A stretch of DNA of 64,000 nt, from positions 16,515 through 80,514 of the forward strand of contig JAWLAT010000022.1 of NCBI GenBank assembly GCA_041395325.1, in the 5' to 3' direction. Made by a program: the position numbers and the translations under genes. Shown piece after piece: positions 8,314 through 17,282 of this stretch (its first letter is position 1; the number at the start of each line of letters is the position of its first letter). Source of the stretch: JAWLAT01 sp041395325 (lineage in GTDB: Bacteria; Pseudomonadota; Gammaproteobacteria; Xanthomonadales; SZUA-5). Under the pieces are notes generated by a model. The model had not been told where the DNA came from, made no database searches, and saw nothing but the letters and a program-made list of their open reading frames with translations.

Positions 8314-10319
8314 TGTCACCGGCGCTGACGCGACGCCAGTTCGACCGGGTCACGCTGGCCTTCGTGGCGTGCATGGCGGCACATGCCACCTGGCTGCCGG
8401 TCATTCACACGGTCGTATTTCTGACGATCGTGGCGCTGCGCCGCTGGCTGATCACCGTGCACCTCAAGGCTTGGCCGACCTGGATTCGCCTGCCCTTGCT
8501 GATCGGTCTGCTGTTGCTGGTCAGAGAGGCCTTTGGCGGATTGGGCCGCAATGGCGGTACCGCACTGCTGATCGGGCTGCTCGCACTGAAGCTGGCCGAG
8601 AGTGAACGTCGCCGCGACGGGCTCATCGTGGTCTGCGCGACGTTGTTTCTCATCACGATCCGGTTCCTTTTCGGCGAGAGCCTGACGCTCACGCTGTACA
8701 TGCTCGTTCCCACGCTGCTCTGTTTCTGGGCACTCAGCGAGTTGCACAGCCAGAGCGCGGCCACGCAACTCGACAAGGCGCTTGTGCGCCGCTATGCACT
8801 GAGTGCCTTGAAGACCGTGGCGGTAGCCGCCCCCCTGGCACTGTTGCTGTGGCTGCTGGTCCCGCGTCTGGCCGAACCCCTGTGGGGCAAACCGGACGTC
8901 TCCGACGACGCGCGGACCGGGCTCAGCGACGAGATGTCACCGGGCAAGCTGACCGAACTGCTGGTCGACGATTCGATCGCCATGCGCGTGCGCTTCGATG
9001 TGCCACCGGCGCCAACGGAACAGTTTTACTGGCGAGGCCCGGTGCTGTGGCGCTTCGATGGCGAAACCTGGAGCGGCATGAGCAACTGGCTGCGCAATCC
9101 CAGGCTGTCCGAAGGGGCACGGGTGCCCGACTCGGTGAACCAGCGCTACGAAGTGATGCTGGAACCCACCGACCGGCCGTGGCTCATCCTGCTGGATGTG
9201 CCCGTTCGTGCCGATGTGGAGCACTCGCTGACCCTCGATCTACAGGCCATGCGCAAGGGCACGATCAATTCGCTGCTGCGCTATCGGGGCGAGTCGATGG
9301 TCGGGGTGATGGCGCCGATGTCGGCATTCCCCGAAACGGAGCGACGCTGGGGACTGCGCTTGCCACAAAGCTACAACCCACGCGCCGTCGAACTGGCCCA
9401 GCGCTGGTCGCAGGAAGTCGGCGGCAATGCCCGAGCGCTGTCTGACCGCATTCTCAACCATTTCCGCACCGCCAACTTCAGCTATTCGCTCAGCGCCCCG
9501 GAGCTCGGCCGGGATTCCGTAGACGATTTTCTGTTCAACTCGCGGGTGGGTTACTGCGAGCACTATGCCTCGGCCTACACCTTCATGATGCGAGCCGGCG
9601 GCGTGCCCGCACGCGTGGTCACCGGCTACTACGGTGGCTATTTGAATCCCTTCGATGGCCACATGATCGTGCGCAACTCCGACGCTCATGCCTGGGCGGA
9701 AATCGCCATTCCCGATCAAGGTTGGCTCAGAGTCGACCCCACTGCAGCGGTGGCGCCACAACGGGTCGATCGCAGTGGGCTGGGACCACAACTGGCCGGC
9801 GACTGGAGTCAGGCCAGCTGGGGAGATCGATTGTTGATCATGGCCGACGCCGTGGGGACGTGGTGGAACCGGACGATGCTGGCCTTCGATGCACGCGCTC
9901 AGTTGGCACTGCTTGAGAACATGGGGCTTGACGGCCGTTGGGAACAGCGCGCCCTGCTGCTGATCGGCGCCTTCCTGATTTTCGTGCTGGTCGGCGCACT
10001 GATCATCTGGGCACCGTGGCGGCGCCGTCGGCAGGATCCGATGATCCGCTTGCACCGGCGCTTCGAGGCGCTGCTACGACCGTGGCTGGGCACACGTCCC
10101 GAGGGACTGCCTGCACAAAGCTATGCAGCGCAGGCCATCGCCGCCGTGCCCGGTAGCGCGGCGGAGATCAAGGCCTTCAGCGAATCGTTCGTGCAGATCC
10201 GCTACGCCGGCACTGACGCCGACCTGCAGCAGCAGCGAGCCTTGAACGACCGGCTGACACAGCTGCAGCGCAGCCTGCGCGACCAACCCCGACCGCGCCG
10301 AGCGAGCGCCGCACCGTAG
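8313..10319 (+). CDS. TgpA-like transglutaminase membrane protein (DUF3488 + transglutaminase core + DUF4129)
   Basis: The 668-residue protein has about five N-terminal membrane helices (residues 15-185, DUF3488), a large periplasmic part and a last membrane helix near 555-570 followed by a cytosolic tail (DUF4129-like). The transglutaminase core shows the triad Cys415 (in RVGYCEHYASAY), His459 (in DAHAWAEI) and Asp475 (in WLRVDPTAAV). The Pseudomonas aeruginosa relative TgpA is essential and periplasmic; the substrate is unsettled. It shares one base with the DUF58 stop (TGATG). All catalytic residues are present, so activity is likely. Confidence 0.95.
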   Translation: MSPALTRRQFDRVTLAFVACMAAHATWLPVIHTVVFLTIVALRRWLITVHLKAWPTWIRLPLLIGLLLLVREAFGGLGRNGGTALLIGLLALKLAESERRRDGLIVVCATLFLITIRFLFGESLTLTLYMLVPTLLCFWALSELHSQSAATQLDKALVRRYALSALKTVAVAAPLALLLWLLVPRLAEPLWGKPDVSDDARTGLSDEMSPGKLTELLVDDSIAMRVRFDVPPAPTEQFYWRGPVLWRFDGETWSGMSNWLRNPRLSEGARVPDSVNQRYEVMLEPTDRPWLILLDVPVRADVEHSLTLDLQAMRKGTINSLLRYRGESMVGVMAPMSAFPETERRWGLRLPQSYNPRAVELAQRWSQEVGGNARALSDRILNHFRTANFSYSLSAPELGRDSVDDFLFNSRVGYCEHYASAYTFMMRAGGVPARVVTGYYGGYLNPFDGHMIVRNSDAHAWAEIAIPDQGWLRVDPTAAVAPQRVDRSGLGPQLAGDWSQASWGDRLLIMADAVGTWWNRTMLAFDARAQLALLENMGLDGRWEQRALLLIGAFLIFVLVGALIIWAPWRRRRQDPMIRLHRRFEALLRPWLGTRPEGLPAQSYAAQAIAAVPGSAAEIKAFSESFVQIRYAGTDADLQQQRALNDRLTQLQRSLRDQPRPRRASAAP

Positions 10320-10346
10320 CGCCCAGGACGACGAGGAACCACGAGA

Positions 10347-11180
10347 TCAGTCGTTCTCGATTTTCGCCTGCTGGACGACCTGACGGGTCAGCTCCAATGC
10401 CTGCTTGCGGCTGAGACTCGCGGCAATGCCGTCACGAACCTGCTCGAAGGGCGCCGGCGCAAAGTCCCGCCGGGCTTCCAACTCGACCAGGTGCCAACCA
10501 AATTCGCTCTGCACCGGCTCACTGGCCACGCCACTGTCACCCAGCGCATCGACCACCGGACGCAAGGATTCCGGCAGCTGGGTGCGCTTGACCCACCCCA
10601 GGTCTCGCGCGTCACGAACACCGGGCTGACCCTGCACATCGGCGAGCACGGCAGCGAATCCCTCTGCCGCGATGCGCGCCGACAGCTCGGCCGCTTTCGC
10701 CTGATCGTCCACCAGGATGTGCGCGACCTGATACTCGTATTGTCCCAATTGGCTCCGCTCGCGCTCGTACTCGGCGCGCAAGGCCTCTTCGGACGCCGCA
10801 GCCGCGGTCGTCTGCTCGACATAGCGACCGGCGATCGCGTTCAGGCGACTCAGCGCCAGATCGCCCTGCAACTGGTCATCGTCGAGCAAGCCCGCGTCCC
10901 GTGCCGCCTGAGCCATGGCGACCAACTCGGCCGTCTTCTCGCGAACCTGACTAAGCTGATTGGGATCGGTCAAGTTCCAGCCGCGCATGCGGGCATAGGC
11001 CTCCAGCAGCGGCTGTGGGACCGCTTCGCCGTTGACACGCAGGCCACTGGCCGGCCCGGCGGGCAACAGCGCCGCCGAATCATTCCCCCCCGTCGCTGCC
11101 GGTTCCTTGCCGCAGGCCGCCAACAGCAGCAGCGGGATCAGGGGCAGGCACTTCCCCCATCGATTGCCAGACTTGGTCAT
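10347..11180 (-). CDS. Parvulin-type peptidyl-prolyl isomerase, lipoprotein (EpsD/PrsA/SurA-like)
   Basis: From the ATG at 11180 the protein has 277 residues. It has a signal peptide ending in a lipobox (LLLLAAC, Cys23), a SurA-like helical N-terminal region (about 45-150), and a single parvulin domain (about 150-240) with RDLGWVKRTQLP, VSEPVQSEFGWHLVELE-type strands. It should act as a lipid-anchored periplasmic foldase. The start overlaps the stop of the upstream bolA-like gene by one base (TGATG). Which secretion or outer-membrane client it serves is not visible here. Confidence 0.88.
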   Translation of the reverse strand: MTKSGNRWGKCLPLIPLLLLAACGKEPAATGGNDSAALLPAGPASGLRVNGEAVPQPLLEAYARMRGWNLTDPNQLSQVREKTAELVAMAQAARDAGLLDDDQLQGDLALSRLNAIAGRYVEQTTAAAASEEALRAEYERERSQLGQYEYQVAHILVDDQAKAAELSARIAAEGFAAVLADVQGQPGVRDARDLGWVKRTQLPESLRPVVDALGDSGVASEPVQSEFGWHLVELEARRDFAPAPFEQVRDGIAASLSRKQALELTRQVVQQAKIEND

Positions 11181-11455
11181 CAAAGTTCCTCAGGTGCTAG
11201 TGTCTTCAGGGCCAGCGCGTGAATGTCGCTGTCCAGCATGTCGCCCAGCGCGGCGTAAACGAGTCGGTGTCTCGCCAGCGGGCTTTGGCCGCTGAATCGT
11301 GCCGACACGAGGCGGACTCGGTAGTGACCGCGGCCGTCGCGCGCTCCGGCGTGACCGACATGCAGATGGCCCTCATCGACAATCTCCAGCTCGGTCGGTT
11401 CCAGCGCCTGCCGCAGCAGGGCTTCGATTCGTGCCAACCGATCGGCGCCGCTCAA
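11180..11455 (-). CDS. BolA-family protein
   Basis: The likely start is TTG at 11455, which overlaps the stop of the upstream YciI-like gene (TTGA); no ATG or GTG lies in frame nearby. That gives 91 residues. The core IEALLRQALEPTELEIVDEG, then HVGHAGARDGRGHYRVRLVS, then the helix RHRLVYAALGDMLDSDIHALALKTLAPEE matches BolA from end to end, including the conserved H-R-x-V-Y-xx-L in the last helix. BolA proteins bind monothiol glutaredoxins and [2Fe-2S] clusters or DNA. The TTG start and tight overlaps suggest low, coupled expression. Confidence 0.88.
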   Translation of the reverse strand: MSGADRLARIEALLRQALEPTELEIVDEGHLHVGHAGARDGRGHYRVRLVSARFSGQSPLARHRLVYAALGDMLDSDIHALALKTLAPEEL

Positions 11456-11742
11456 GGCACCACCTGCCGCAGAGGGGTGATGCGAACGCTGGCGAAAACG
11501 CCGGCCTGGCCGTACGGGTCGGCGTCCGCCCACGCCTGCGCGGCGGTGCGGTCAGCGAACTCGGCGACGATCAGACTGCCGCAGGCCTGGCCATCCGACT
11601 CGCCTTCGCCCAGCAAGGGGCCAGCGAAACGAACACGGCCGGCTTCGGCGAGCGGCGCGATGTGGTTCAGGTGTGCCGGCCGGGTCTGCGCGCGCAACTC
11701 AGCGGCGCCGGGACGGTCTTCGCCCAGAATCATCCACAGCAT
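11452..11742 (-). CDS. YciI-family protein
   Basis: Translation most likely starts at 11742 because a GAGGAG ribosome site lies 8 bases upstream; an ATG at 11760 has none. The 96-residue product has the ferredoxin-like YciI fold: MLWMILGED at the N-terminus, a HLNHIAPLAEAGRVRFAGPL segment with the conserved His, and DPYGQAGVFASVRITPL at the end. Family members are suspected enzymes, with His and Asp in a shared pocket, but the reaction is unknown. It is the first gene of a three-gene unit with bolA-like and the parvulin lipoprotein. In many gammaproteobacteria yciI and bolA-like genes are neighbours near the septation genes. Confidence 0.88.
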   Translation of the reverse strand: MLWMILGEDRPGAAELRAQTRPAHLNHIAPLAEAGRVRFAGPLLGEGESDGQACGSLIVAEFADRTAAQAWADADPYGQAGVFASVRITPLRQVVP

Positions 11743-11880
11743 GTTGATGGCTCCTCGCAATCGAAGCGGAAAGCGTCAGGTGACTGGCCGGTGAATACCC
11801 GGCTGGCCAGCGACAGGCAATCGAATATACTAACGCAATCCCGTGTTCATTCTGGCTGCCGAAGAGGCGGCCCTGTCGCC

Positions 11881-12492
11881 GTGCGCGTAGCCATCCATCC
11901 ACAGAATCCGCAGGCTCGACTGCTCAAGCAGGTCGTTGACACGCTGCAGCGTGGCGGCCTGATCGCCTATCCGACCGACTCAGGCTATGCCTTCGGCTGG
12001 ACCCTGGGCGCCAGTCAGGCCAGTGATCGGGTTCGCCGTTTGCGCAAGCTGGACGGTCGCCACCCATTCACCCTGTGCTGTGCCGACCTGCGCCAGGTTG
12101 GTGCCTTCACCAAACTGGGTGATGCTGCCTTTCGACTGATCAAGCGACTGACACCGGGCGCCTATACCTTTCTGTTGGCTGCAGGCGCCAATGTGCCCAA
12201 GCGCCTGCAGGCCGAACGTCGTCGCACCATTGGCGTGCGGCTGCCCGATCACGCCATTGCCCAGGCGCTGCTGGCTGAGTTGGGTGAGCCGCTGTGCAGC
12301 TCCAGCCTGCTGTTGCCTGATGAGAATCTGACCGGGCTGGAAAGTGAAGAACTGGCCGAGCTGCTGGAGGACCGGGTCGATCTGTTCGTCGATGGCGGCC
12401 ATTGCGGCAGCGAACCCACCACGGTGGTTGATCTCAGCGGGGACTTGCCAGTGGTACTGCGACGTGGCGCCGGCGCGGTGGACTGGGAATGA
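11881..12492 (+). CDS. YciO/YrdC/Sua5-domain protein
   Basis: The GTG at 11881 gives 203 residues, and no better start lies in frame. The YrdC fold shows GGLIAYPTDSGYAFGW (PT-x-S/T-x-Y in the nucleotide pocket), RKLDGRHPFTLCCADL and LIKRLTPGAYTFLL, then RTIGVRLPDH. The sequence RHPF instead of the KxR-P seen in TsaC, and the length, fit YciO better than TsaC, which makes threonylcarbamoyl-AMP for tRNA t6A. It overlaps scpA by 4 bp (ATGA). The order yciO-scpA-scpB-rluB is common in gammaproteobacteria, but the reason for coupling YciO to condensin genes is not known. Confidence 0.9.
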   Translation: MRVAIHPQNPQARLLKQVVDTLQRGGLIAYPTDSGYAFGWTLGASQASDRVRRLRKLDGRHPFTLCCADLRQVGAFTKLGDAAFRLIKRLTPGAYTFLLAAGANVPKRLQAERRRTIGVRLPDHAIAQALLAELGEPLCSSSLLLPDENLTGLESEELAELLEDRVDLFVDGGHCGSEPTTVVDLSGDLPVVLRRGAGAVDWE

Positions 12493-13295
12493 CCGAACCC
12501 GTTCACAACGGCGAGTCACAACAGCAACTGCCGTTGGCACTGGTTCGCGGTCAACCCTTTTTCGACCTGCCGCAGGATCTGTACATCCCGCCAGATGCGC
12601 TGGAAGTGATCCTGGAGAGCTTCGAAGGCCCGCTGGATCTTTTGTTATATTTGATTCGCAGGCAAAATCTCGACATCCTAGACATACCGGTCGCCCGCGT
12701 TGCCCAGCAATACATCGGGTACGTGGAGCTGATGCAGGAATTGCGTCTGGATCTGGCCGCCGAGTATCTGGTCATGGCGGCGATCCTGGCGGAGATCAAA
12801 TCCCGCCTGTTGCTGCCTCGCTCCAGTGAGGCTGAACAGGATGAGGAAGATCCGCGCGCCGAGCTGGTGCGACGGTTGCAGGAATACGAACGATTCAAGA
12901 AGGCGGCCGAGGACCTTGATGCCCTGCCGCGCATGGATCGGGATCTGTTTGGGGTCGCGGCGGACTTTCCGGACCGGCAGCGTATCCAGATTCCACCGGA
13001 AGTGGATCTGCGTGAATTGCTGCTGGCCTTCAAGGACGTGTTGCGACGTTCTGACCTGACAGCTGAGCATTTTGTCCGGCGGGAACCGTTGTCGATTCGT
13101 CAGCGCATGGGAGAAATCCTGCACGCGCTGGGTGACGGCCAGTTTCATCGCTTCGAGGAGATTTGCCAGCCCGAACAGGGACGCAGAGGCGTGGTGGTGA
13201 GCTTCATGGCCCTGCTGGAACTGGTCAAGGCGGCGCTGCTGGAGATCGTGCAGGAGCGGCCTATGGCACCGATATTTCTAAAGAGTCTCGCCTGA
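12489..13295 (+). CDS. scpA: Segregation and condensation protein A (kleisin)
   Basis: The 268-residue protein is the kleisin subunit of the SMC-ScpAB condensin. The N-terminal SMC-neck-binding region carries FEGPLDLLLYLIRRQNLDILDIPVARVAQQYI, the family signature, at about residues 40-75. LAAEYLVMAAILAEIKSRLLLPR follows, and the C-terminal winged helix (about 205-265) binds the SMC head. It is translated through an ATGA overlap with the yciO-like gene and is followed by scpB after an 18-bp gap. The smc gene is not in the window. Confidence 0.97.
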   Translation: MTEPVHNGESQQQLPLALVRGQPFFDLPQDLYIPPDALEVILESFEGPLDLLLYLIRRQNLDILDIPVARVAQQYIGYVELMQELRLDLAAEYLVMAAILAEIKSRLLLPRSSEAEQDEEDPRAELVRRLQEYERFKKAAEDLDALPRMDRDLFGVAADFPDRQRIQIPPEVDLRELLLAFKDVLRRSDLTAEHFVRREPLSIRQRMGEILHALGDGQFHRFEEICQPEQGRRGVVVSFMALLELVKAALLEIVQERPMAPIFLKSLA

Positions 13296-13313
13296 GCGGG
13301 AGGAAGGGAGAGG

Positions 13314-13973
13314 TTGCAGCAAGCTCAGATCAAGGCGATCGCCGAGGCGGCGCTGCTCGCCGCTGCCCAACCGCTGAGCGTGGCCCAGTTGATGCAGCTG
13401 TTCGACGAGGCCGACGGCGTCAGTCAGTCTGCCCTGTCGGCCGCATTGTTGGCACTGGGTGAGGATTGTGCAGAGCGCGGCATCGAGTTGCGTGAGGTCG
13501 CCAGCGGCTTCCGGCTACAGGTCAGAGCGGAATGGGCTTCGCGGGTCTCGCGACTGTGGACCGAACGCCAGGCACGGTATTCGCGGGCGCTGCTGGAGAC
13601 GCTGGCCCTGATCGCTTACCGGCAGCCGATCACCCGTGGCGAGATCGAAGCGGTAAGAGGCGTGGCGGTGTCGTCCGGGATTATCCGCACGCTGGAGGAG
13701 CGCGAGTGGATTCGCGTACTGGGTCACCGGGATGTCCCGGGTCGACCGGCTTTGTTCGGAACGACCAAGGGTTTTCTCGACTATTTCAATCTGAAGTCGC
13801 TCGATGAGCTGCCAACGCTGGCAGAGATCCGCGATTTGGACAATCTGGAACCGGAACTGGCTTTCCCCGCCGATGGGGCCGCCAGGCCGGCGATCACCGA
13901 AGAGGGCGATGCAGCCACAGCGCCGTCGCCGATGCCGGCCGTCGAGGCCGAGCAGCAAGGACAAATACACTGA
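13314..13973 (+). CDS. scpB: Segregation and condensation protein B
   Basis: The start is TTG at 13314, behind a strong GGAAGGGAGAGG purine run; the first in-frame ATG would delete a third of the N-terminal domain. The 219-residue protein has the two winged helices of ScpB (about 5-85 and 95-165), including the second-domain motif LLETLALIAYRQPITRGEIEAVRGV. The tail after 185 is acidic and disordered. ScpB dimers bind ScpA. Its stop shares one base with the rluB start. A TTG start for scpB may help set the ScpA:ScpB ratio (inference). Confidence 0.96.
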   Translation: MQQAQIKAIAEAALLAAAQPLSVAQLMQLFDEADGVSQSALSAALLALGEDCAERGIELREVASGFRLQVRAEWASRVSRLWTERQARYSRALLETLALIAYRQPITRGEIEAVRGVAVSSGIIRTLEEREWIRVLGHRDVPGRPALFGTTKGFLDYFNLKSLDELPTLAEIRDLDNLEPELAFPADGAARPAITEEGDAATAPSPMPAVEAEQQGQIH

Positions 13974-15553
13974 TGAATCAAACACTCAAGCTTCGCACTG
14001 ACGGCCGGCAAGAACGCCTGCACAAGGTCCTGGCCACCTCCGGCCTGGGTTCGCGCCGCAAGCTGGAAGAGCGCATCCTGCAGGGCGAAGTGAAACTCAA
14101 CGGCGAAGCGGCCGAACTCGGTTCGCTCGTCTCGCCCGGTGATCGCGTCGATCTGGACGGCAAGACCTTCGTGATCCGCTCGGCCACCGGCCGCGTCGGC
14201 CAGGTCCTGATGTATCACAAGCCTGAAGGCGAGCTCACCGCACGCACCGATCCCGAAGGTCGGCCAACGGTGTTCGAGAGCCTGCCCTTCCTCAAGGGCG
14301 CGCGCTGGGTCGCCGTCGGACGGCTGGATTTCAATACCACCGGCCTGTTGCTTTTCACCACCGATGGCGAGTTGGCCAACCGGTTGATGCACCCGGCACA
14401 GGAGCTGCAGCGCGAGTATGTCGCTCGCGTCTATGTTGAGGATGCCGACGAACTGCCGGCCATTCAGGCCAGACTGCGTGAGGAAATTGAACTCGAAGAC
14501 GGCCCGGCCCAGTTCCAGGACGTCGAATTGATCGGCCACAGCGGCCATAACGCGCTGTTCATGGTGTCGCTGAGTGAAGGACGCAACCGCGAGGTGCGAC
14601 GCATGTTCGCCGCCATTGGACTGGAGGTCGGCCGCCTGAAGCGGACCAAGTACGGCCCCATCGAACTGCCCAAGCGGCTGGCGCGTGGCAATTACGAGAC
14701 GCTGTCACCAGAAGAGGCACTCAGCCTGGCCAAGTCGGCTGGACACGACAGCAGCGGCACGCAGCTGATTGCCGAACCGGAGTCGCTGGCACGCAAGCGC
14801 GAGCGCGAAGCGGGCAAGCGCAGCAAGCGCGAAGTCACGCCGCTGCGGCGCCCGGCCGCGGCGCGTTCCAGCGACGAATTCGACCGTCCGCGCGAGCTGG
14901 TGGATCGCCGCAGCGAGGCCGGTCGTGATCGGCCCGGAAGGCGGCAGGATGGCCGCCGGCGCGGCCCGCGCCAGGATGATCAGCGCCAGGGCGCCCGCCC
15001 CAACGGACGCGATCGGCGTGGCGCCCAGGGCGCTCGACCGGGCGGTCAACGTCAGAACGGTCAACCGGCGCGTGCCGGCAATGGCCAGGGGCAGGGTCAA
15101 GGTCAGCCGCGCCCCGGTCGGGGGCGGCGGAGTCAGGCCGAATTCCGCGGACCAATGGACTACGCCAGCGGGCAGCATCTGTCCGAGCGTTCGCTCAGCG
15201 AGGCCGATGACAATCGCGGCAATCGCATCGATGCCGGTGCCGATCTCGGTGGCGGTACGGCCTACACGCCAGGCCAGCATCAGGAATGGAAGCCCAACTG
15301 GACCGGCGAACACGGCCAGGCCCAGCAGGATGGCAACCGCATCGCGCCGGGCAACAACCAGCGGCGTCCGGGAGGCGGCGGCAAGCGTCGTCCTGGTGGC
15401 GGCGGTGGTGGGCGCAGTCAGGATGGACAGCGGCAGGGTGCGCAGCCGAGAGGCGATGCTCAACCGGGCGCCCGCCCGAGCGGCGGCAAACGCCGCGGCC
15501 CGCGCAACAATCGACGTGAGCGTCCGGCCGGTCCACCGCGCAGCGAGGGTTAG
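13973..15553 (+). CDS. rluB: 23S rRNA pseudouridine synthase RluB with a very long Arg/Gly/Gln-rich tail
   Basis: The protein has 526 residues. Residues 14-60 form the S4 RNA-binding domain (ERLHKVLATSGLGSRRKLEE). The RsuA/RluB catalytic domain spans about 75-245 with catalytic Asp119 in GRLDFNTTGLLLF. RluB modifies U2605 (E. coli numbering) in 23S rRNA. The E. coli enzyme has about 290 residues; here about 250 more follow, built almost entirely of Arg, Gly, Gln, Asn, Pro and Asp, with runs such as GGGKRRPGGGGGG. Such tails occur in RluB of this part of the class and are probably disordered RNA-contacting regions. A perfect terminator follows the stop. Confidence 0.95.
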   Translation: MNQTLKLRTDGRQERLHKVLATSGLGSRRKLEERILQGEVKLNGEAAELGSLVSPGDRVDLDGKTFVIRSATGRVGQVLMYHKPEGELTARTDPEGRPTVFESLPFLKGARWVAVGRLDFNTTGLLLFTTDGELANRLMHPAQELQREYVARVYVEDADELPAIQARLREEIELEDGPAQFQDVELIGHSGHNALFMVSLSEGRNREVRRMFAAIGLEVGRLKRTKYGPIELPKRLARGNYETLSPEEALSLAKSAGHDSSGTQLIAEPESLARKREREAGKRSKREVTPLRRPAAARSSDEFDRPRELVDRRSEAGRDRPGRRQDGRRRGPRQDDQRQGARPNGRDRRGAQGARPGGQRQNGQPARAGNGQGQGQGQPRPGRGRRSQAEFRGPMDYASGQHLSERSLSEADDNRGNRIDAGADLGGGTAYTPGQHQEWKPNWTGEHGQAQQDGNRIAPGNNQRRPGGGGKRRPGGGGGGRSQDGQRQGAQPRGDAQPGARPSGGKRRGPRNNRRERPAGPPRSEG

Positions 15554-15592
15554 GCCGCGACCAGGCGCTCGCCGCCCGCGGGCTTGTGACAC

Positions 15593-15624
15593 GAAAAAGC
15601 CAGCGCCCAGGCGCTGGCTTTTTC
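15593..15624. terminator. Strong bidirectional rho-independent terminator
   Basis: A perfect 15-bp inverted repeat with a 2-base centre (15593-15607 / 15610-15624) has GC-rich inner arms (GCCAGCGCC) flanked by AAAAA on the left and TTTTT on the right. It therefore works in both directions and separates rluB (plus) from the convergent CsgG-like gene (minus). Confidence 0.92.
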
Positions 15625-15718
15625 ATTTCGGACCGACGCTCAGCGACAACGACCGCTCAGGTCACGCGCTGGGCGGCGACACGGCCACTGGCCGCTCCGC
15701 TGACTTCAAGATCGCGGA

Positions 15719-16435
15719 TCAGTCGTCCAGATCGATGGCGCTGCGGGTCTTGTCGCGGCGCCGGTCGTCCTTGGCGTCGTACTCGTTCATGCAACGACGC
15801 GACTGCGTGACCATGACGCATTCCAGATAGTCGGTGGCTTCGACCAGCGCGGCGCGGATCGCCTTGCCGGCCGGGGTGTTGTTCTCGCTCGCCAGGCTGC
15901 CACCGAAGCCGCCGCGGTGCACGCCCAGACTGATGCCACTGCCCTTGCTGGTGCCTTCCACGGTGCGGGTGTAGGCGATCTCGCCAGTGGTCGTGTCGAT
16001 CACGCGCAGATCGATGGCCAGATAGGCGCTCTCGCTCTTGCCGCCGACGGACAGGCCGCGGAAGCTGATGCCGCCACCGGTGCTCTTGGTGTTCTCCTCG
16101 TAGGCACTGACCTGCCCGGTGACCAGATACTGGGCGCCGACCAGCGCACCGATCTGAGCACCGGTGCCGCCGGCCACGCGGCCGGATGCGGCGAGGTTCT
16201 GCTCATCCAGCACGGCGCGTAGCTGCTCGCGCTCGACCACACGAAAAGCCCGGGTGGCGGCCAGTTCGTTGGTCAGCATGTCGGCCAGTTCCCAGCCCAC
16301 CCCGCCGCGCCACCAGCCGGCACCAGAGTCGTTGCTGAATTCGGTCACCGCCAGCACCGGTCGATCGTCGGCCCAGGCCTGCCCGGCCAGGAACAGCAAA
16401 CCCACGGCACTGCTGAGGAAATGCATGCGCTTCAT
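15719..16435 (-). CDS. CsgG-like periplasmic/outer-membrane-associated protein
   Basis: From the ATG at 16435 (GAGT ribosome site) the protein has 238 residues. Residues 1-22 form a signal peptide ending AWA. The mature part reads LAVTEFSNDSGAGWW, then LADMLTNELAATRAFRVVEREQLRAVLDEQNLAASG, which is the CsgG/TolB-N-like pattern, followed by LVGAQYLVTGQVSAYE and LAIDLRVIDTTTGEIAYTRTVEG. CsgG proper is a lipoprotein channel for curli; here there is no lipobox cysteine and no curli genes nearby. The C-terminal tail is short and charged (DDRRRDK). It more likely belongs to the broad group of orphan CsgG-domain proteins than to curli export. Confidence 0.8.
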   Translation of the reverse strand: MKRMHFLSSAVGLLFLAGQAWADDRPVLAVTEFSNDSGAGWWRGGVGWELADMLTNELAATRAFRVVEREQLRAVLDEQNLAASGRVAGGTGAQIGALVGAQYLVTGQVSAYEENTKSTGGGISFRGLSVGGKSESAYLAIDLRVIDTTTGEIAYTRTVEGTSKGSGISLGVHRGGFGGSLASENNTPAGKAIRAALVEATDYLECVMVTQSRRCMNEYDAKDDRRRDKTRSAIDLDD

Positions 16436-16522
16436 CACGGACTCCTGTCGCTCGTATCGAAAAAGGGCGCCCACGGGACGCCAACGGTGGGAAGAACGGA
16501 AAAGGCGGCTTGGCCGGGCCAT

Positions 16523-17131
16523 TCAGGCCACGCTGCGACCGGCCTCACCCGGTTTGTAGTACGGACTGTGCCCACTGGCATGATCGGTGGCATCGATGAC
16601 CGCGGTGATTTCCGGCAAGCGCGCGCGCAGCGTCTTCTCCACGCCCTCACGCAGCGTCACGCCCACCATCCCGCAACCTTGGCAACCACCGCCGAAACGC
16701 AGCACCACACGACCTTCGGCGTCGACTTCCTGCAGGCTGACCCGGCCACCGTGAGAGGCCACCTGCGGATTGATCTCGGTCTCCAGAATGTACTGCACGC
16801 GCTGCACCAGCCCGGCATCGCCATCGGGTGGCACGCCTTTCAGCTTGGGCGCCTTGATCACCATGCGGGCGTTGGCACCATCGCGCTCGAAGCAGACCTC
16901 GGTCTGATCCAGATAGGGGGCACTGCGCTGGTCGATGAACACCGAGAAGCCCGAGCATTCGATTTCCCAGTCCTCGTCGCTGACATCATCGGGTTCACAG
17001 AACTCCAGCCGGCAGTCCGCACTGGGACCACCCGGCGCAATCGCCCGCATGCGAATGCCACTGCCTGGCACGCCATGCTCATCGAGCAGTTTGATGAAAT
17101 GCGCCTGGGCGGCGTCATCGATGCGAATCAT
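16523..17131 (-). CDS. nfuA: Fe-S biogenesis protein NfuA
   Basis: The 202-residue protein joins an N-terminal degenerate A-type (HesB-like) domain (residues 1-95) to a C-terminal Nfu domain (105-190). The Nfu cluster-binding pair is Cys150 and Cys153 in FGGGCQGCGMVG. NfuA carries a [4Fe-4S] cluster as a dimer and hands it to apoproteins under oxidative or iron stress. The start at 17131 gives the usual MIRID-type N-terminus; an upstream Met would add 17 atypical residues. The 151-bp gap to the divergent phhB gene must hold both promoters. Confidence 0.96.
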   Translation of the reverse strand: MIRIDDAAQAHFIKLLDEHGVPGSGIRMRAIAPGGPSADCRLEFCEPDDVSDEDWEIECSGFSVFIDQRSAPYLDQTEVCFERDGANARMVIKAPKLKGVPPDGDAGLVQRVQYILETEINPQVASHGGRVSLQEVDAEGRVVLRFGGGCQGCGMVGVTLREGVEKTLRARLPEITAVIDATDHASGHSPYYKPGEAGRSVA

Positions 17132-17282
17132 CCTGTCTACTCCCGGGACCGGTCGGGCACCCACTGAACTGTCGGCTAGCATAGCAAGGCGTCGTCAGCG
17201 AGCCTCTGAACACACACCGAGCTGGAGGTTCCCGTCGCACCGGGCACCTATACTGCCGGCCCGATCCACACTGGAGTCCCCC

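Noticed and set aside
11299..11880. An N-terminal extension of the YciO-like protein by about 190 codons
   Set aside because: It is antisense to the bolA-like and YciI-like genes; the GTG at 11881 fits the family N-terminus.
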